Below are positions 15,630 through 23,638 of a stretch of DNA of 30,537 bases, one piece after another. Location of the stretch: assembly GCA_964511945.1 (NCBI GenBank), contig CAZEHO010000036.1:1-30537 (forward strand), written 5' to 3'. Under the pieces are notes generated by a model, which worked only from the letters and a program-made list of their open reading frames with translations, did not search any database and was not told where the DNA came from. The DNA is from CAZEHO01 sp964511945 (GTDB taxonomy: Bacteria; Actinomycetota; Acidimicrobiia; Spongiisociales; UBA11373). Positions within the stretch are counted from its first letter, which is position 1. The number at the start of each line of letters is the position of its first letter. The translations under genes were made by a program, and so were the position numbers.

Positions 15630-15996
15630 GATCGACGAACCGCTGCCGGTCGACCACGACCCGCCGCACGACGCCCCGGGCCACGATTCTGCCGGCCTCA
15701 CCCACCTTGACCTCGAAGGTGAGTAGTCGTCCGTCGATCTCGGTGAGTTCAGCGATCGCCGTCACCGTGGCGCCGACCGGAGATGGGGCGGTGTGATCCA
15801 GTTCGACTCGCACCCCAACGGTGGTCTCACCGTCCGGGAGCACCGGTGCGATGGCAGCGACGGTCGCTTCCTCGGCCAAGGCGACGATGCGGGGTGTCGC
15901 CAGCACCGGCACATCACCGGAGCGGAAGGCTCCGGCGGTGTCGGCATCGGCGACCACCAGATCGATGCTGGCCGTGAAGCCTGTGGTGAGAGTCAT
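15619..15996 (-). CDS. FlK-like hotdog-fold thioesterase
   Basis: 125 residues, hotdog fold. The closest pattern I recognise is fluoroacetyl-CoA thioesterase (FlK): 'VLATPRIVALAEEATV' and 'VELDHTAPSPVG' place Thr34, Glu42 and His68 at the same spacings (8 and 26) as the Thr42/Glu50/His76 catalytic triad of FlK. The natural substrate in most organisms carrying this family is unknown, so an acyl-CoA thioesterase function is all that should be claimed. The ATG at 15996 has a TAGCTT box 6 nt upstream. It faces purH at its 3' end and is divergent from icd. Confidence 0.78.
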   Translation of the reverse strand: MTLTTGFTASIDLVVADADTAGAFRSGDVPVLATPRIVALAEEATVAAIAPVLPDGETTVGVRVELDHTAPSPVGATVTAIAELTEIDGRLLTFEVKVGEAGRIVARGVVRRVVVDRQRFVDRLG

Positions 15997-16002
15997 GGTG
16001 GC

Positions 16003-16008
16003 AAGCTA
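16003..16008 (-). promoter_or_regulatory. -10-like box (TAGCTT) of a probable leaderless FlK-like transcript
   Basis: TAGCTT on the minus strand, then GCCACC (6 nt), then ATG 15996. GCCACC is not a Shine-Dalgarno site. Confidence 0.38.
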
Positions 16009-16094
16009 GTGCGATGCAGGGCGGTGTCGCCGTTTGCCGGCCGAGTCCCCCTCGTTGCCTGCGATAATCACTGCGCCCACACGAGGAGTGTCAA

Positions 16095-17297
16095 ATGCCA
16101 TCCGCCATCACCATGGGCCCCGACGGGCTCCAGGTTCCCGACGACCCGATCCTGCCCTTCATCGAGGGTGACGGCATCGGGCCGGACATCTGGGCGGCAG
16201 CGAGCAGGGTGTTCGACGAGGCGGTGGCCAAGGCCTACGGGGGGTCCCGCTCGATCGTGTGGGAAGAGGTCCTGGCCGGCCAGAAGGCCTTCGACGAGAC
16301 CGGGGAGTGGCTGCCGCAGGCCACCATCGAGGCGTTCAATCGGTACCTGGTTGGAATCAAGGGTCCGCTGACCACTCCGGTCGGCGGGGGTATTCGCTCG
16401 CTCAACGTGGCAATCCGTCAGATCATGGATCTCTATGCATGTGTCCGCCCGGTCCGGTGGTTCCGGGGGGTGCCGTCGCCGGTGAAGGCACCCGAGAAGG
16501 TCGACATGGTGATCTTCCGTGAGAACACCGAGGACGTCTACGCCGGGAAGGAACTCGAGGCGGGTTCCGCCGGCGTGGTGAAGCTCCTCGAGTACCTCGA
16601 GGATGAGTTCGGGTGGGCGATTCGCGGCGACAGCGGCATCGGGATCAAACCGATTTCGGCGACCGGGACCAAGCGCCTGGTCAAGGCGGCGATCCGCTTC
16701 GCCCTCGACAATGGACGGCGCTCGGTGACCCTCGTGCACAAAGGCAACATCATGAAGTTCACCGAGGGTGCATTCCGCACGTGGGGCTACGAGCTGGCGA
16801 AGGACGAGTTTGGTGATCAGACGGTGTCCTGGGAGGAATCGGGCGGTGATGCGGGCGACCGGCTGCTGATCAAAGACGCTATCGCCGATGCCTTCCTCCA
16901 GCAGATTCTGACCCGGGCCGACGAGTACGACGTCATCGCCACGATGAACCTGAACGGTGACTACATCTCCGATGCGCTTGCCGCCCAGGTCGGCGGAATC
17001 GGTATCGCTCCGGGTGGGAACATCAACTACGACTCGGGCCACGCAGTGTTCGAGGCCACCCACGGCACGGCTCCCAAGTACGCAGGGCAGGACAAGGTCA
17101 ACCCCGGATCGGTGATCCTTTCCGGGGCCCTGATGCTCCGTTACCTGGGGTGGGGCGAGGCGGCCGACCTGATCGAGCAGAGCCTTGAGGCGGCCGTCGA
17201 GGACCGGGTGGTCACGTACGACTTCGCCCGGCTCATGGAGGGCGCCGACGAGGTGAAGACCTCGGAGTTCGCCTCGGCGATGATCGACCGGATGTAG
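16095..17297 (+). CDS. icd: Isocitrate dehydrogenase (NADP+), E. coli type
   Basis: 400 residues. It oxidatively decarboxylates isocitrate to 2-oxoglutarate in the TCA cycle. The N-terminal 'PFIEGDGIGPDIW', the substrate loop 'GGGIRSLNVAIRQ' with Ser102 (the serine phosphorylated in E. coli), 'FRENTEDVYAG', 'VHKGNIMKFTEG' and 'GIAPGGNIN' are conserved. Lys328-Tyr329 in 'HGTAPKYAGQDK' is the pair associated with NADP rather than NAD preference. The start is well fixed: ATG 16095 with AGGAG (16084-16088) 6 nt upstream. A GATAAT hexamer at 16063-16068 is a plausible -10. mdh follows after 59 nt. Many actinobacteria use the unrelated monomeric enzyme instead; this one is the dimeric type. Confidence 0.97.
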   Translation: MPSAITMGPDGLQVPDDPILPFIEGDGIGPDIWAAASRVFDEAVAKAYGGSRSIVWEEVLAGQKAFDETGEWLPQATIEAFNRYLVGIKGPLTTPVGGGIRSLNVAIRQIMDLYACVRPVRWFRGVPSPVKAPEKVDMVIFRENTEDVYAGKELEAGSAGVVKLLEYLEDEFGWAIRGDSGIGIKPISATGTKRLVKAAIRFALDNGRRSVTLVHKGNIMKFTEGAFRTWGYELAKDEFGDQTVSWEESGGDAGDRLLIKDAIADAFLQQILTRADEYDVIATMNLNGDYISDALAAQVGGIGIAPGGNINYDSGHAVFEATHGTAPKYAGQDKVNPGSVILSGALMLRYLGWGEAADLIEQSLEAAVEDRVVTYDFARLMEGADEVKTSEFASAMIDRM

Positions 17298-17356
17298 CGG
17301 AGGGCATCCGTCACCTAGCTTTGCATGCAGATCGACGAATACGAGGGAGTGAGCTC

Positions 17357-18292
17357 ATGACCAAGGTGACTGTGGTTGGGGCAGGGAAATACGGATCGAC
17401 CACCGTGCAGCGCATCGCGGCGATGGATGTCGCAGACGAAGTGGTGATGACCGACATCGTCGAGGGTCTCCCCGAAGGATTGGCGCTCGATATGAATCAA
17501 TCCCGGCCGCTGGAGCGCTATCGCACGCTGGTGACCGGGTCGAACGACTACGCCGCCACCGCCAACTCGGACGTCGTCGTCATCACTGCGGGGCTGCCGC
17601 GCAAGCCCGGCATGAGCCGGATGGATCTGCTCGAGGTCAACGCCAAGATCGTTGCCGATGTCACCCGGGAGATCATGACCTACTCCGAGAACCCGGTGGT
17701 CATCGTCGTTACCAATCCGCTGGACCAAATGACCACGCTTGCTGCCGAGGTCTCCGGGCTGCCCCGCAACCGGGTTATGGGGCAGGCCGGCAATCTCGAC
17801 AGTGCCAGGTTCATGCACTTCATCTCGGAGAAGGCCGGCGTCGATGTCCTCGAGGTCGATGCTCTCACGCTGGGGAGCCATGGGGAGACCATGGTCCCGG
17901 TTCCCTCGCAGTGCCGGGTGGCAGGCAGGCCGCTGACCGACGTTCTCGACGACGCCACCGTTGAGGAACTCGTCGATCGGACCCGCAAGGGCGGTGGCGA
18001 GATCGTCGCCTATCTGAAGACGGGGAGCGCCTATTACGCCCCGTCGTCAGCCGCCTCGATCATGGTGAAGGCGGTCCTCGAGGACTCCAACGACGAAATG
18101 CCGGTGTGCGCCTGGACCGAGGGCGAGTACGGCATCAACGACGTGTACCTCGGTGTCCCGGCCAAGGTCGGGGCGGCCGGAGTGAACGAGATCATCGAGC
18201 TGCCACTCACCGACGACGAGCTCGCCGGACTGCGCGGCGCCGCCGAGGCGGTGCAGGCGAAGGTCGACGAACTGCACACACTGGAGTATTGA
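17357..18292 (+). CDS. mdh: Malate dehydrogenase, LDH-like
   Basis: 311 residues. It oxidises malate to oxaloacetate. The Rossmann motif is 'GAGKYGS' (8-14, where most relatives have N-V or F-V), with Asp33 for NAD. The malate-specific Arg82 lies in the loop 'LPRKPGMSR', with Arg88, Asn120 in 'VVTNPLD', Arg151 and the catalytic His175 in 'GSHGETMVP'. The frame is open from 17321, but ATG 17357 is chosen because the fold begins there; GAGGGAG (17343-17349) is its ribosome binding site. It follows icd closely, and the two may share a transcript. A strong repeat-derived hairpin follows the stop. Confidence 0.96.
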   Translation: MTKVTVVGAGKYGSTTVQRIAAMDVADEVVMTDIVEGLPEGLALDMNQSRPLERYRTLVTGSNDYAATANSDVVVITAGLPRKPGMSRMDLLEVNAKIVADVTREIMTYSENPVVIVVTNPLDQMTTLAAEVSGLPRNRVMGQAGNLDSARFMHFISEKAGVDVLEVDALTLGSHGETMVPVPSQCRVAGRPLTDVLDDATVEELVDRTRKGGGEIVAYLKTGSAYYAPSSAASIMVKAVLEDSNDEMPVCAWTEGEYGINDVYLGVPAKVGAAGVNEIIELPLTDDELAGLRGAAEAVQAKVDELHTLEY

Positions 18293-18347
18293 GCCACGGG
18301 CAACGAGCCACGGGCTTGGGTTCGTGGCTCGTCGCCCGTAGCTCGTT
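18291..18347. repeat. Heptamer-phased repeat forming a 22-bp hairpin (locus C)
   Basis: The tract reads in 7-nt steps (GAGCCAC, GGGCAAC, GAGCCAC, GGGCTTG; then GGCTCGT, CGCCCGT, AGCTCGT). The arms 18291-18312 and 18323-18344 are inverted with two mismatches and a 10-nt loop. The inner 10 bp (ACGAGCCACG / CGTGGCTCGT) is perfect. It starts within the mdh stop codon. It could end the mdh transcript or stabilise its 3' end, but its heptad composition ties it to the other intergenic repeats. Confidence 0.7.
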
Positions 18348-18369
18348 GCAGCGACCGGAGGGAGCGGCC

Positions 18370-18642
18370 ATGAACAAACGCGAACTGATCGACGCCGTTG
18401 CCGCCACCAGTGGGGTACGTCGCAAGGATGCGGCCGCCATCGTCGATGCGGTCGTCGAGGTGATCACCGGCGCGCTCGTTCGCCGGGAGGCGGTCGGTAT
18501 CGCCGGCTTCGGGGCGTTCGAGGCTCGCCCGGTTGCAGCTCGCACCGCGCGGAATCCGAAGACGGGAGCTGCGGTCGAGGTGCCCGCTCATCACCGCCCG
18601 GCGTTTCGCGCTGGCGGGGTGCTGAAGGACGCCGTCGCCTGA
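18370..18642 (+). CDS. HU-family DNA-binding protein
   Basis: 90 residues, the standard length. This is a nucleoid-associated histone-like protein that binds and bends DNA as a dimer. The N-terminal 'MNKRELIDAVAATSGVRRKDA', quoted in part as 'MNKRELIDAVA', is classic HU, as are 'GIAGFGAFEARPVAARTARN' in the beta-saddle and the arm 'NPKTGAAVEVPAHHRPAFRAG' (here 'NPKTGAAVEVPA'). There is no lysine-rich C-terminal tail of the mycobacterial HupB kind. Start ATG 18370 follows a GGAGGGAG ribosome binding site (18357-18364). A bidirectional terminator separates it from the convergent SCP2 gene. Confidence 0.95.
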   Translation: MNKRELIDAVAATSGVRRKDAAAIVDAVVEVITGALVRREAVGIAGFGAFEARPVAARTARNPKTGAAVEVPAHHRPAFRAGGVLKDAVA

Positions 18643-18648
18643 GACCAG

Positions 18649-18674
18649 GAAGGCGCCCCGGAAGGGGCGCCTTC
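18649..18674. terminator. Bidirectional hairpin terminator between HU and SCP2 genes
   Basis: A perfect 11-bp stem, GAAGGCGCCCC with GGGGCGCCTTC, and a GGAA tetraloop lie between two converging genes, 6 nt after the HU stop. No strong T-run is present, as is common in high-GC actinobacteria. Confidence 0.85.
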
Positions 18675-18699
18675 GAATCGGCGGCGTCGTGATGCGGGA

Positions 18700-19086
18700 C
18701 TAGTACTCGACCTCGAGGCCCTCGGACGCTGCTGCGTACTGGCCCAGCATCGCCTGGTTCATCATCAGCTTCGCCATGTTCCCGCTGACCTTCAGCTTGC
18801 CGGTCATGAACGCCATCTGGGTGTTCAGATCACCCTTGGAGATGGCGACGGCGGTTTCGTACGTGCTGCCGATCGTCGCGTCGGCGCCCTCGGCCGGCCC
18901 GGGGGCAGCGGTCGCGGTGCCGTCGGCGATGGCGATGTAATAGACCGGTTCGGTCCCTTCGGGGGCGTCACTGGTCTCGAACTGCAGCGTCAGGTCGACG
19001 CTGGCGATGGCGGCCTTGAAGCCGTCGTGCGCGTTGATCTTCTCGGTGAGTGCGTCCATCCACGCCGCGGTCAGAAACTTCGCCAA
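18700..19086 (-). CDS. SCP2 sterol-binding domain protein
   Basis: 128 residues. This is a single SCP2-like lipid-binding domain; such proteins bind fatty acyl chains or sterol-like ligands in the cytoplasm, often in lipid-degrading actinobacteria. 'VYYIAIADGTATAAPG', 'DATIGSTYETAVAISKGDLN' (here ending at the family-typical D-L-N) and 'AFMTGKLKVSGNMAKLM' match the family's core and its C-terminal 'G-K-L-K-V-S-G' turn. The start is TTG 19086, decided by an AAGGAGCC ribosome binding site (complement at 19092-19099). A TAGTCT box at 19114-19119 could be its -10. The ligand is unknown. Confidence 0.88.
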   Translation of the reverse strand: MAKFLTAAWMDALTEKINAHDGFKAAIASVDLTLQFETSDAPEGTEPVYYIAIADGTATAAPGPAEGADATIGSTYETAVAISKGDLNTQMAFMTGKLKVSGNMAKLMMNQAMLGQYAAASEGLEVEY

Positions 19087-19146
19087 CAGAGGCTCCTTTC
19101 GGCTCTCCAGGCGAGACTAGTGAACCCTGGTCGGGAGGAGAGATCC

Positions 19147-20034
19147 TCAGGCGGGGGTTCGGTCTGCGACCGCGGCAAGCCAGGCCCGCTCCACGGCTCG
19201 CTGCTGGCTGCGCTTCAGAGGGAGCAGAGGCCGGCGGGCGAGCCCCGGCTTCAGTCCGGCGAGCCGGGCGGCGGCCTTTGTGCCGGGGATCCCGAATGCC
19301 TCGATCGCCGTCGCCGCCGTAGTGAGCGACCGCTGCGGCGTCGCCGCGGTCCGGGGCGAGCGGCGTGCCCGGCCGACCACTTCGGTCACGAGTTCGGGGA
19401 GATGGTTGGTACTTGCCGTGATGGCTCCGTGGGCACCGGCGGCGACCGAGAGCGCCAGCGCAGCCGAAGCTCCGGCGTAGAGAATGAACCCATCCGGAGT
19501 GGCGTTCATCACCGCCGAGGCCCGGACGGGATGCCCCCCGGAGTCCTTCATACCGACGACATTGGGATGCTGCGCAACGGCAACGATCGTTTCGGTCGGG
19601 ATCTCGTACAGCGTCACCTTGGGATGTGAGTACAGGAACACCGGGAGGTCTGATGCCTCGGCGAGGTCGAGGTAGAACTGCTCCACGAGATGGTGGCGAT
19701 TGCGGACCACTTCGGTGGGTGGAAGCGCCAGCACGGCATCGGCGCCACCGGCGGCAGCCTCCGCAGCCTGTGCCAGCGCCATCCGCAACGACTGGGCTGC
19801 GATACCGGCGAGCAGGAATGCTCTGGGAACGGTCTCCCGGGCAGTCGCGATCAGCTGCTCCCGCTCACCGGGCTCCAGGTAGTGACCTTCACCATTGGTG
19901 CCGCCGAGCAGCAAACCAGCGATGCCGCGGCCGAGCATCGTCTCGGCGTTGTGGCGGTGGGCATCGAGGTCGATCCGGCCGTTCCTGACGAACGGGGTGA
20001 CCAGGGCCGGCATGACGTGGGGTGGGTTCCGCAT
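19147..20034 (-). CDS. DapA/N-acetylneuraminate lyase family aldolase, substrate unknown
   Basis: 295-residue class I aldolase barrel. The Schiff-base lysine is Lys163 in 'VVGMKDSGG', the proton-relay tyrosine is Tyr135 in 'FLYSHP', and the substrate-carboxylate loop is 'GGTNGEGHYL' (Thr46). True dihydrodipicolinate synthase has an arginine after the tyrosine ('YNVPGRT'); here the segment reads 'YSHPKVT', so lysine biosynthesis is unlikely and a 2-oxo-acid aldolase (for example 4-hydroxy-2-oxoglutarate or sugar-acid type) is more plausible. ATG 20034 is preferred although the frame is open to 20223; a TAGTGT box lies 7 nt upstream. No sugar-acid pathway neighbour is present to name the substrate. 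Confidence 0.82.
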   Translation of the reverse strand: MRNPPHVMPALVTPFVRNGRIDLDAHRHNAETMLGRGIAGLLLGGTNGEGHYLEPGEREQLIATARETVPRAFLLAGIAAQSLRMALAQAAEAAAGGADAVLALPPTEVVRNRHHLVEQFYLDLAEASDLPVFLYSHPKVTLYEIPTETIVAVAQHPNVVGMKDSGGHPVRASAVMNATPDGFILYAGASAALALSVAAGAHGAITASTNHLPELVTEVVGRARRSPRTAATPQRSLTTAATAIEAFGIPGTKAAARLAGLKPGLARRPLLPLKRSQQRAVERAWLAAVADRTPA

Positions 20035-20041
20035 GGTTGCG

Positions 20042-20047
20042 ACACTA
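20042..20047 (-). promoter_or_regulatory. -10-like box (TAGTGT) of a probable leaderless aldolase transcript
   Basis: TAGTGT, then CGCAACC (7 nt), then ATG 20034 on the minus strand, with no Shine-Dalgarno site. Confidence 0.4.
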
Positions 20048-20121
20048 CCGGGACCACGAATCCTGTCGGGCCGGCCGACGGACGCCTCAGAGAACGACGG
20101 GGTTCCGCCGATGGGGTGAGC

Positions 20122-20906
20122 ATGGCGCTGACGACCGATCAAGCGGCGCGGCCTGGCACGCGTCACTTCCCCGGACCCGACCGATCTGTGGCGTCGGTGT
20201 TTCGACGCTGACCCCCTGGCCATTCCGGATCAGAGCCCCGAGTACACGGCCGCGCTGTGCATCGGTGGCCCCTGGGATGATTGAAGCCGGGCGTATGAGT
20301 TCGACGATGGGCAGGTCATCGTGCTTCCCCTGATCCGCAAACCTCGCTCACTTCGCACCGGGTCGATGCCGCCGGTGCGCAGAAGTCGGGTCTGGAGGCC
20401 GTGGTCAGCCATGGCGGCGAAGCACTTGCCGAATACCGGACGGTGATGGCGTCGTAGGTTGAACGCTGGGCCGAGCAGCAGCACGAACCCAAGGTCCTGG
20501 TCCTGTTCCGGGCCGCCCGGCGGAGAGCTCGAGCGGATCGCGGAGCACCTCGGAGAACGATTCCGCCTGGCCATGGCGTATCTCGACGGAAGGCCGATCA
20601 CTGCCAACCTGGCGTTCCTCGACGGCAGCGGCCACGGGATGCGAACCGCGATCGGCAAGGAGGTGGCCGGTCCGGTTCGGGCCGCTTACCTGCTGCAGTG
20701 GCTGCAGCTGGAGGCAGCGTGCGAGGCCGGCTGCCGCTGGTACCACATGGGCGAGCGGCGACTCCGAGTCGCTGTCCTTCTGCAAGGGGCGGTTTGGGGC
20801 ACAACCGGTGGAGTACGCGGCGTGCAAGTTCGAACGCCTCCCGCTGGGCAGGGTCGACCGTGCGGCTCGTGGCCTCGTGAAGCGGCTCATCGGCTTCAAG
20901 GATTGG
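20122..20906 (+). pseudogene. Decayed FemAB/GNAT-type (BioF2-like) acyltransferase
   Basis: Pieces of one protein family occur in order but in different frames: 'DLWRRCFDADPLAIPDQ' from 20183, an in-frame TGA at 20282, 'SRAYEFDDGQVIVLPLIRK', then a shift to 'GGEALAEYRTVMAS' ending in TAG at 20455. Next is 'VERWAEQQHEPKVLVLFRA', another shift to 'FRLAMAYLDGRPITANLAF' and 'GCRWYHMGE', and a last shift to 'GRFGAQPVEYAACKFERLPL' ending near 'LIGFKDW'. The 'ERWAEQQ', 'YHMGES' and 'F(K)(G/E)RFGA-PVEY' landmarks are those of FemAB-like acetyltransferases that act on cell-wall or surface polymers. The middle of the protein (before 'ERWAEQQ') is missing. At least three frameshifts, one nonsense codon and a deletion make function impossible. 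This explains the ~900 nt between the aldolase and sdhC. Confidence 0.82.
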
Positions 20907-20975
20907 CCCGCCTCAGTCGCTCCACCGCGACCCTCTCGCCATAATGGCGCCACCATCGTCTGGCGGGGAGGTGTG

Positions 20976-21707
20976 GTGACCACGACGGAGCAGCCCGTGG
21001 AGCGGCGAGCCCGGCGTCAACCGCCGTGGATCGTGGAATTCCTGCGGTCTTACGTCGGTCGCAAGTGGGTGATGGCCATCACCGGGATCGTGTGGCTCGG
21101 CTACCTGGCCGCCCACATGATCGGCAACCTCAAGCTCTACATCGGGGCCGATGCCATCAATCACTACGGAGAAGCCCTCCGGGAGCTCGGTGGAGAGCTT
21201 GCCCCCCGCACCCACTTGCTGTGGGCGCTGCGGATCGTGCTGATCGTCGCTTTCGTCCTTCACGTTTGGTCGGCGTACTCACTCACCCTCGCCAAGTGGC
21301 AGGCCCGAGGAGCCCGTTACGACCGGCGTGACTATATCGCCGCCACCTACGCCTCGAGGACGATGGCGTGGAGCGGGACGATCATCCTGCTGTTCATCGT
21401 GTTCCACCTCGCCGACCTCACCTGGGGGGTGGAACCTGCCGCAACCGGGGAGTTCTTCAGGGGTGACGTCTACGGCAACTTGATCGCCAGTTTCGAACGG
21501 ATGCCGATCGCGGTGGCCTACACCGTTGCCAACCTGGCGCTTGGGCTGCACATCTTCCACGGCACCTGGAGCCTGTTCCAGAGCCTCGGGTGGAGCCATC
21601 CCCGCTTCAATGCCTGGCGCCGCTACGGCGCCGGGGCGTTCACCGCAGTGATCGTGCTGGGCAACCTCAGCTTCCCGATCGCCGTCATGACCGGGGTCGT
21701 CTCATGA
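20976..21707 (+). CDS. sdhC: Succinate dehydrogenase cytochrome b subunit (single-subunit, b558 type)
   Basis: 243 residues with five predicted membrane helices (roughly 31-50, 83-105, 130-150, 180-200 and 220-240). It anchors SdhAB to the membrane, binds haem and passes electrons to quinone. 'KWVMAITGIVWLGYLAAHMIGN' (here 'VWLGYLAAHMIGN', His47) and 'ALGLHIFHGTWSLFQSLGW' are typical of the one-polypeptide anchor found with type B enzymes, which explains the absence of sdhD. The frame is open from 20808 through the preceding pseudogene; GTG 20976 is chosen because GGAGG at 20967-20971 precedes it (GTG 20973 would be too close). sdhA follows after a 14-nt gap containing its own ribosome binding site. 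Confidence 0.94.
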   Translation: MTTTEQPVERRARRQPPWIVEFLRSYVGRKWVMAITGIVWLGYLAAHMIGNLKLYIGADAINHYGEALRELGGELAPRTHLLWALRIVLIVAFVLHVWSAYSLTLAKWQARGARYDRRDYIAATYASRTMAWSGTIILLFIVFHLADLTWGVEPAATGEFFRGDVYGNLIASFERMPIAVAYTVANLALGLHIFHGTWSLFQSLGWSHPRFNAWRRYGAGAFTAVIVLGNLSFPIAVMTGVVS

Positions 21708-21721
21708 GTCCGGAGGTACCG

Positions 21722-23638
21722 ATGCAGCTGGACGCGAAGGTCCCGGAGGGACCGATCGGCGAGAAATGGGCGAACCACCGCTTCGAGATTCCATTGGTTG
21801 CTCCTTCGAACCGCCGGAAGTACGAGGTGATCGTGGTCGGGACCGGCCTTGCCGGTGCCGGTGCCGCCGCCACCCTCGGCGAGCTCGGCTACCGGGTGAA
21901 GGTGTTCACCTATCACGACAGTCCCCGCCGCGCCCACAGCATCGCGGCGCAGGGCGGGATCAACGCGGCGAAGAACTACCAGGCCGATGGTGACAGTGTC
22001 CACCGGCTGTTCTACGACACGGTGAAGGGTGGCGACTATCGCTCGCGGGAGGCCAACGTCCACCGCCTCGCCGAGGTCAGCCTGGAGATCATCGACCAGT
22101 GCGCCGCCCAGGGCGTGCCCTTCGCTCGCGAATACGGCGGCCTGCTGGCCAACCGGTCCTTCGGTGGTGCTCAGGTGTCGCGGACTTTCTATGCCAGGGG
22201 TCAGACCGGACAGCAGTTGCTGCTCGGGGCGTATCAGGCACTTGCCCGCCAGATCAAGGCCGGAACCGTCGAGCTCCACAACCGGACCGAGATGCTCGAC
22301 CTGGTGATGGCCGACGGACGGGCTGCCGGCATTGTGGTCAGGAACATGCTGACCGGGGAGATCCGGTCACACGCTGCCCACGCCGTCGTGCTCGCCACCG
22401 GTGGCTACAGCAACGTCTACTTCCTGTCCACCAACGCCATGGCCTGCAATACGACCGCCATCTGGCGGGCGCATCGCAAGGGTGCGCTGTTTTCCAATCC
22501 GTGCTTCACCCAGATCCATCCGACCTGCATCCCGGCCTCCGACGAGTTCCAGTCGAAGCTGACGCTGATGTCGGAGTCACTGCGCAACGACGGCCGGATC
22601 TGGGTGCCGGAAGCGGTGGGGGAGGGCCGTGCCGCCGGAGACATTCCGGAAGCCGAGCGCGACTACTACCTCGAGCGTCGCTATCCGGCGTTCGGGAACC
22701 TGGTGCCCCGCGACGTCGCTTCCCGAGCCGCCAAGCTGGTCGTGGACGAGGGCCGGGGTGTCGGTCCGCTCCACAACGGCGTGTATCTCGATTTCACCGA
22801 TGCCATCGAGCGGCTCGGGCGGGACACCATCGTCGAGCGCTACGGGAATCTGTTCGAGATGTACGAGCGGATCACCGGTGAGGACCCGTACCGGGTGCCG
22901 ATGCGGATCTACCCGGCCCCTCACTACACCATGGGCGGCCTCTGGGTCGATTACAACCTGGAGACCACCATCCCCGGCCTGTTCGCCGTCGGGGAGGCGA
23001 ATTTCTCCGACCACGGCGCCAACCGGCTCGGCGCCAGTGCGCTGATGCAAGGGCTGGCCGACGGGTACTTCATCCTCCCCAATACGATCGCGGCATTCCT
23101 TGCACCTCGCCTGGGTACCGATCCTGTTCCGACCGACCACCCGGCATTTGCCGAGGCCGAGTCCGCAACTCGGGATCTGATGCAGCGGCTGCTGTCGAAC
23201 AACGGGAGCCGCACGATCGATTGGTTCCACCGGGAGCTCGGCAAGATCATGCTCGAGGAGTGCGGCATGTCGCGCGATGCCGACGGGCTGCGGAGGGCGC
23301 TGTCCGACATCCCGGCGCTGCGCGAGGAATTCTTCGACGACGTGGTGGTTCCCGGGGACGGAGCCTCGATGAACCAGTCGCTGGAGAAGGCGGGGCGGGT
23401 CGTCGACTTCTTCGAGCTCGCCGAGCTGATGTGCCGCGATGCGCTATATCGCGAGGAATCGTGCGGCGGCCATTTCCGGGTCGAGCACCAGACGCCGGAG
23501 GGGGAGGCGCTTCGTAACGACGAGGACTTCAGCCACGTCGCAGCATGGGGCTTCGCCGGCACCGGCGAGGAGCCGAGCCTGACCATCGAGGACCTCGAGT
23601 TCGAGCATGTGAAGCTGGCGCAGAGGAGCTACAAGTAA
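21722..23638 (+). CDS. sdhA: Succinate dehydrogenase flavoprotein subunit
   Basis: 638 residues. It oxidises succinate to fumarate, passing electrons to SdhB. The FAD Rossmann motif is 'GTGLAGAGAA' (40-49), the covalent-FAD histidine is His72 in 'RRAHSIAAQGG', the active-site region is 'NPCFTQIHPTC' (His266), and the FAD-contact segment is 'GLFAVGEANFSDHGANRLGA'. The sequence is the B-type lineage (as in Bacteroidetes and many actinobacteria), including the N-terminal 'MQLDAKVPEGPIGEKW'. An ATG at 21704 overlapping the sdhC stop is possible, but ATG 21722 is preferred: GGAGG (21712-21716) lies 5 nt before it and the family N-terminus begins exactly there. It overlaps sdhB by one base (TAATG). 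Confidence 0.98.
   Translation: MQLDAKVPEGPIGEKWANHRFEIPLVAPSNRRKYEVIVVGTGLAGAGAAATLGELGYRVKVFTYHDSPRRAHSIAAQGGINAAKNYQADGDSVHRLFYDTVKGGDYRSREANVHRLAEVSLEIIDQCAAQGVPFAREYGGLLANRSFGGAQVSRTFYARGQTGQQLLLGAYQALARQIKAGTVELHNRTEMLDLVMADGRAAGIVVRNMLTGEIRSHAAHAVVLATGGYSNVYFLSTNAMACNTTAIWRAHRKGALFSNPCFTQIHPTCIPASDEFQSKLTLMSESLRNDGRIWVPEAVGEGRAAGDIPEAERDYYLERRYPAFGNLVPRDVASRAAKLVVDEGRGVGPLHNGVYLDFTDAIERLGRDTIVERYGNLFEMYERITGEDPYRVPMRIYPAPHYTMGGLWVDYNLETTIPGLFAVGEANFSDHGANRLGASALMQGLADGYFILPNTIAAFLAPRLGTDPVPTDHPAFAEAESATRDLMQRLLSNNGSRTIDWFHRELGKIMLEECGMSRDADGLRRALSDIPALREEFFDDVVVPGDGASMNQSLEKAGRVVDFFELAELMCRDALYREESCGGHFRVEHQTPEGEALRNDEDFSHVAAWGFAGTGEEPSLTIEDLEFEHVKLAQRSYK

Noticed and set aside
21704..21706. 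sdhA start overlapping the sdhC stop (ATGA)
   Set aside because: The downstream ATG at 21722 has GGAGG at good spacing and matches the family N-terminus.
20808..21707. A longer sdhC starting at ATG 20808
   Set aside because: The extra 56 residues belong to the decayed FemAB-type protein; a ribosome site and family homology place the start at 20976.
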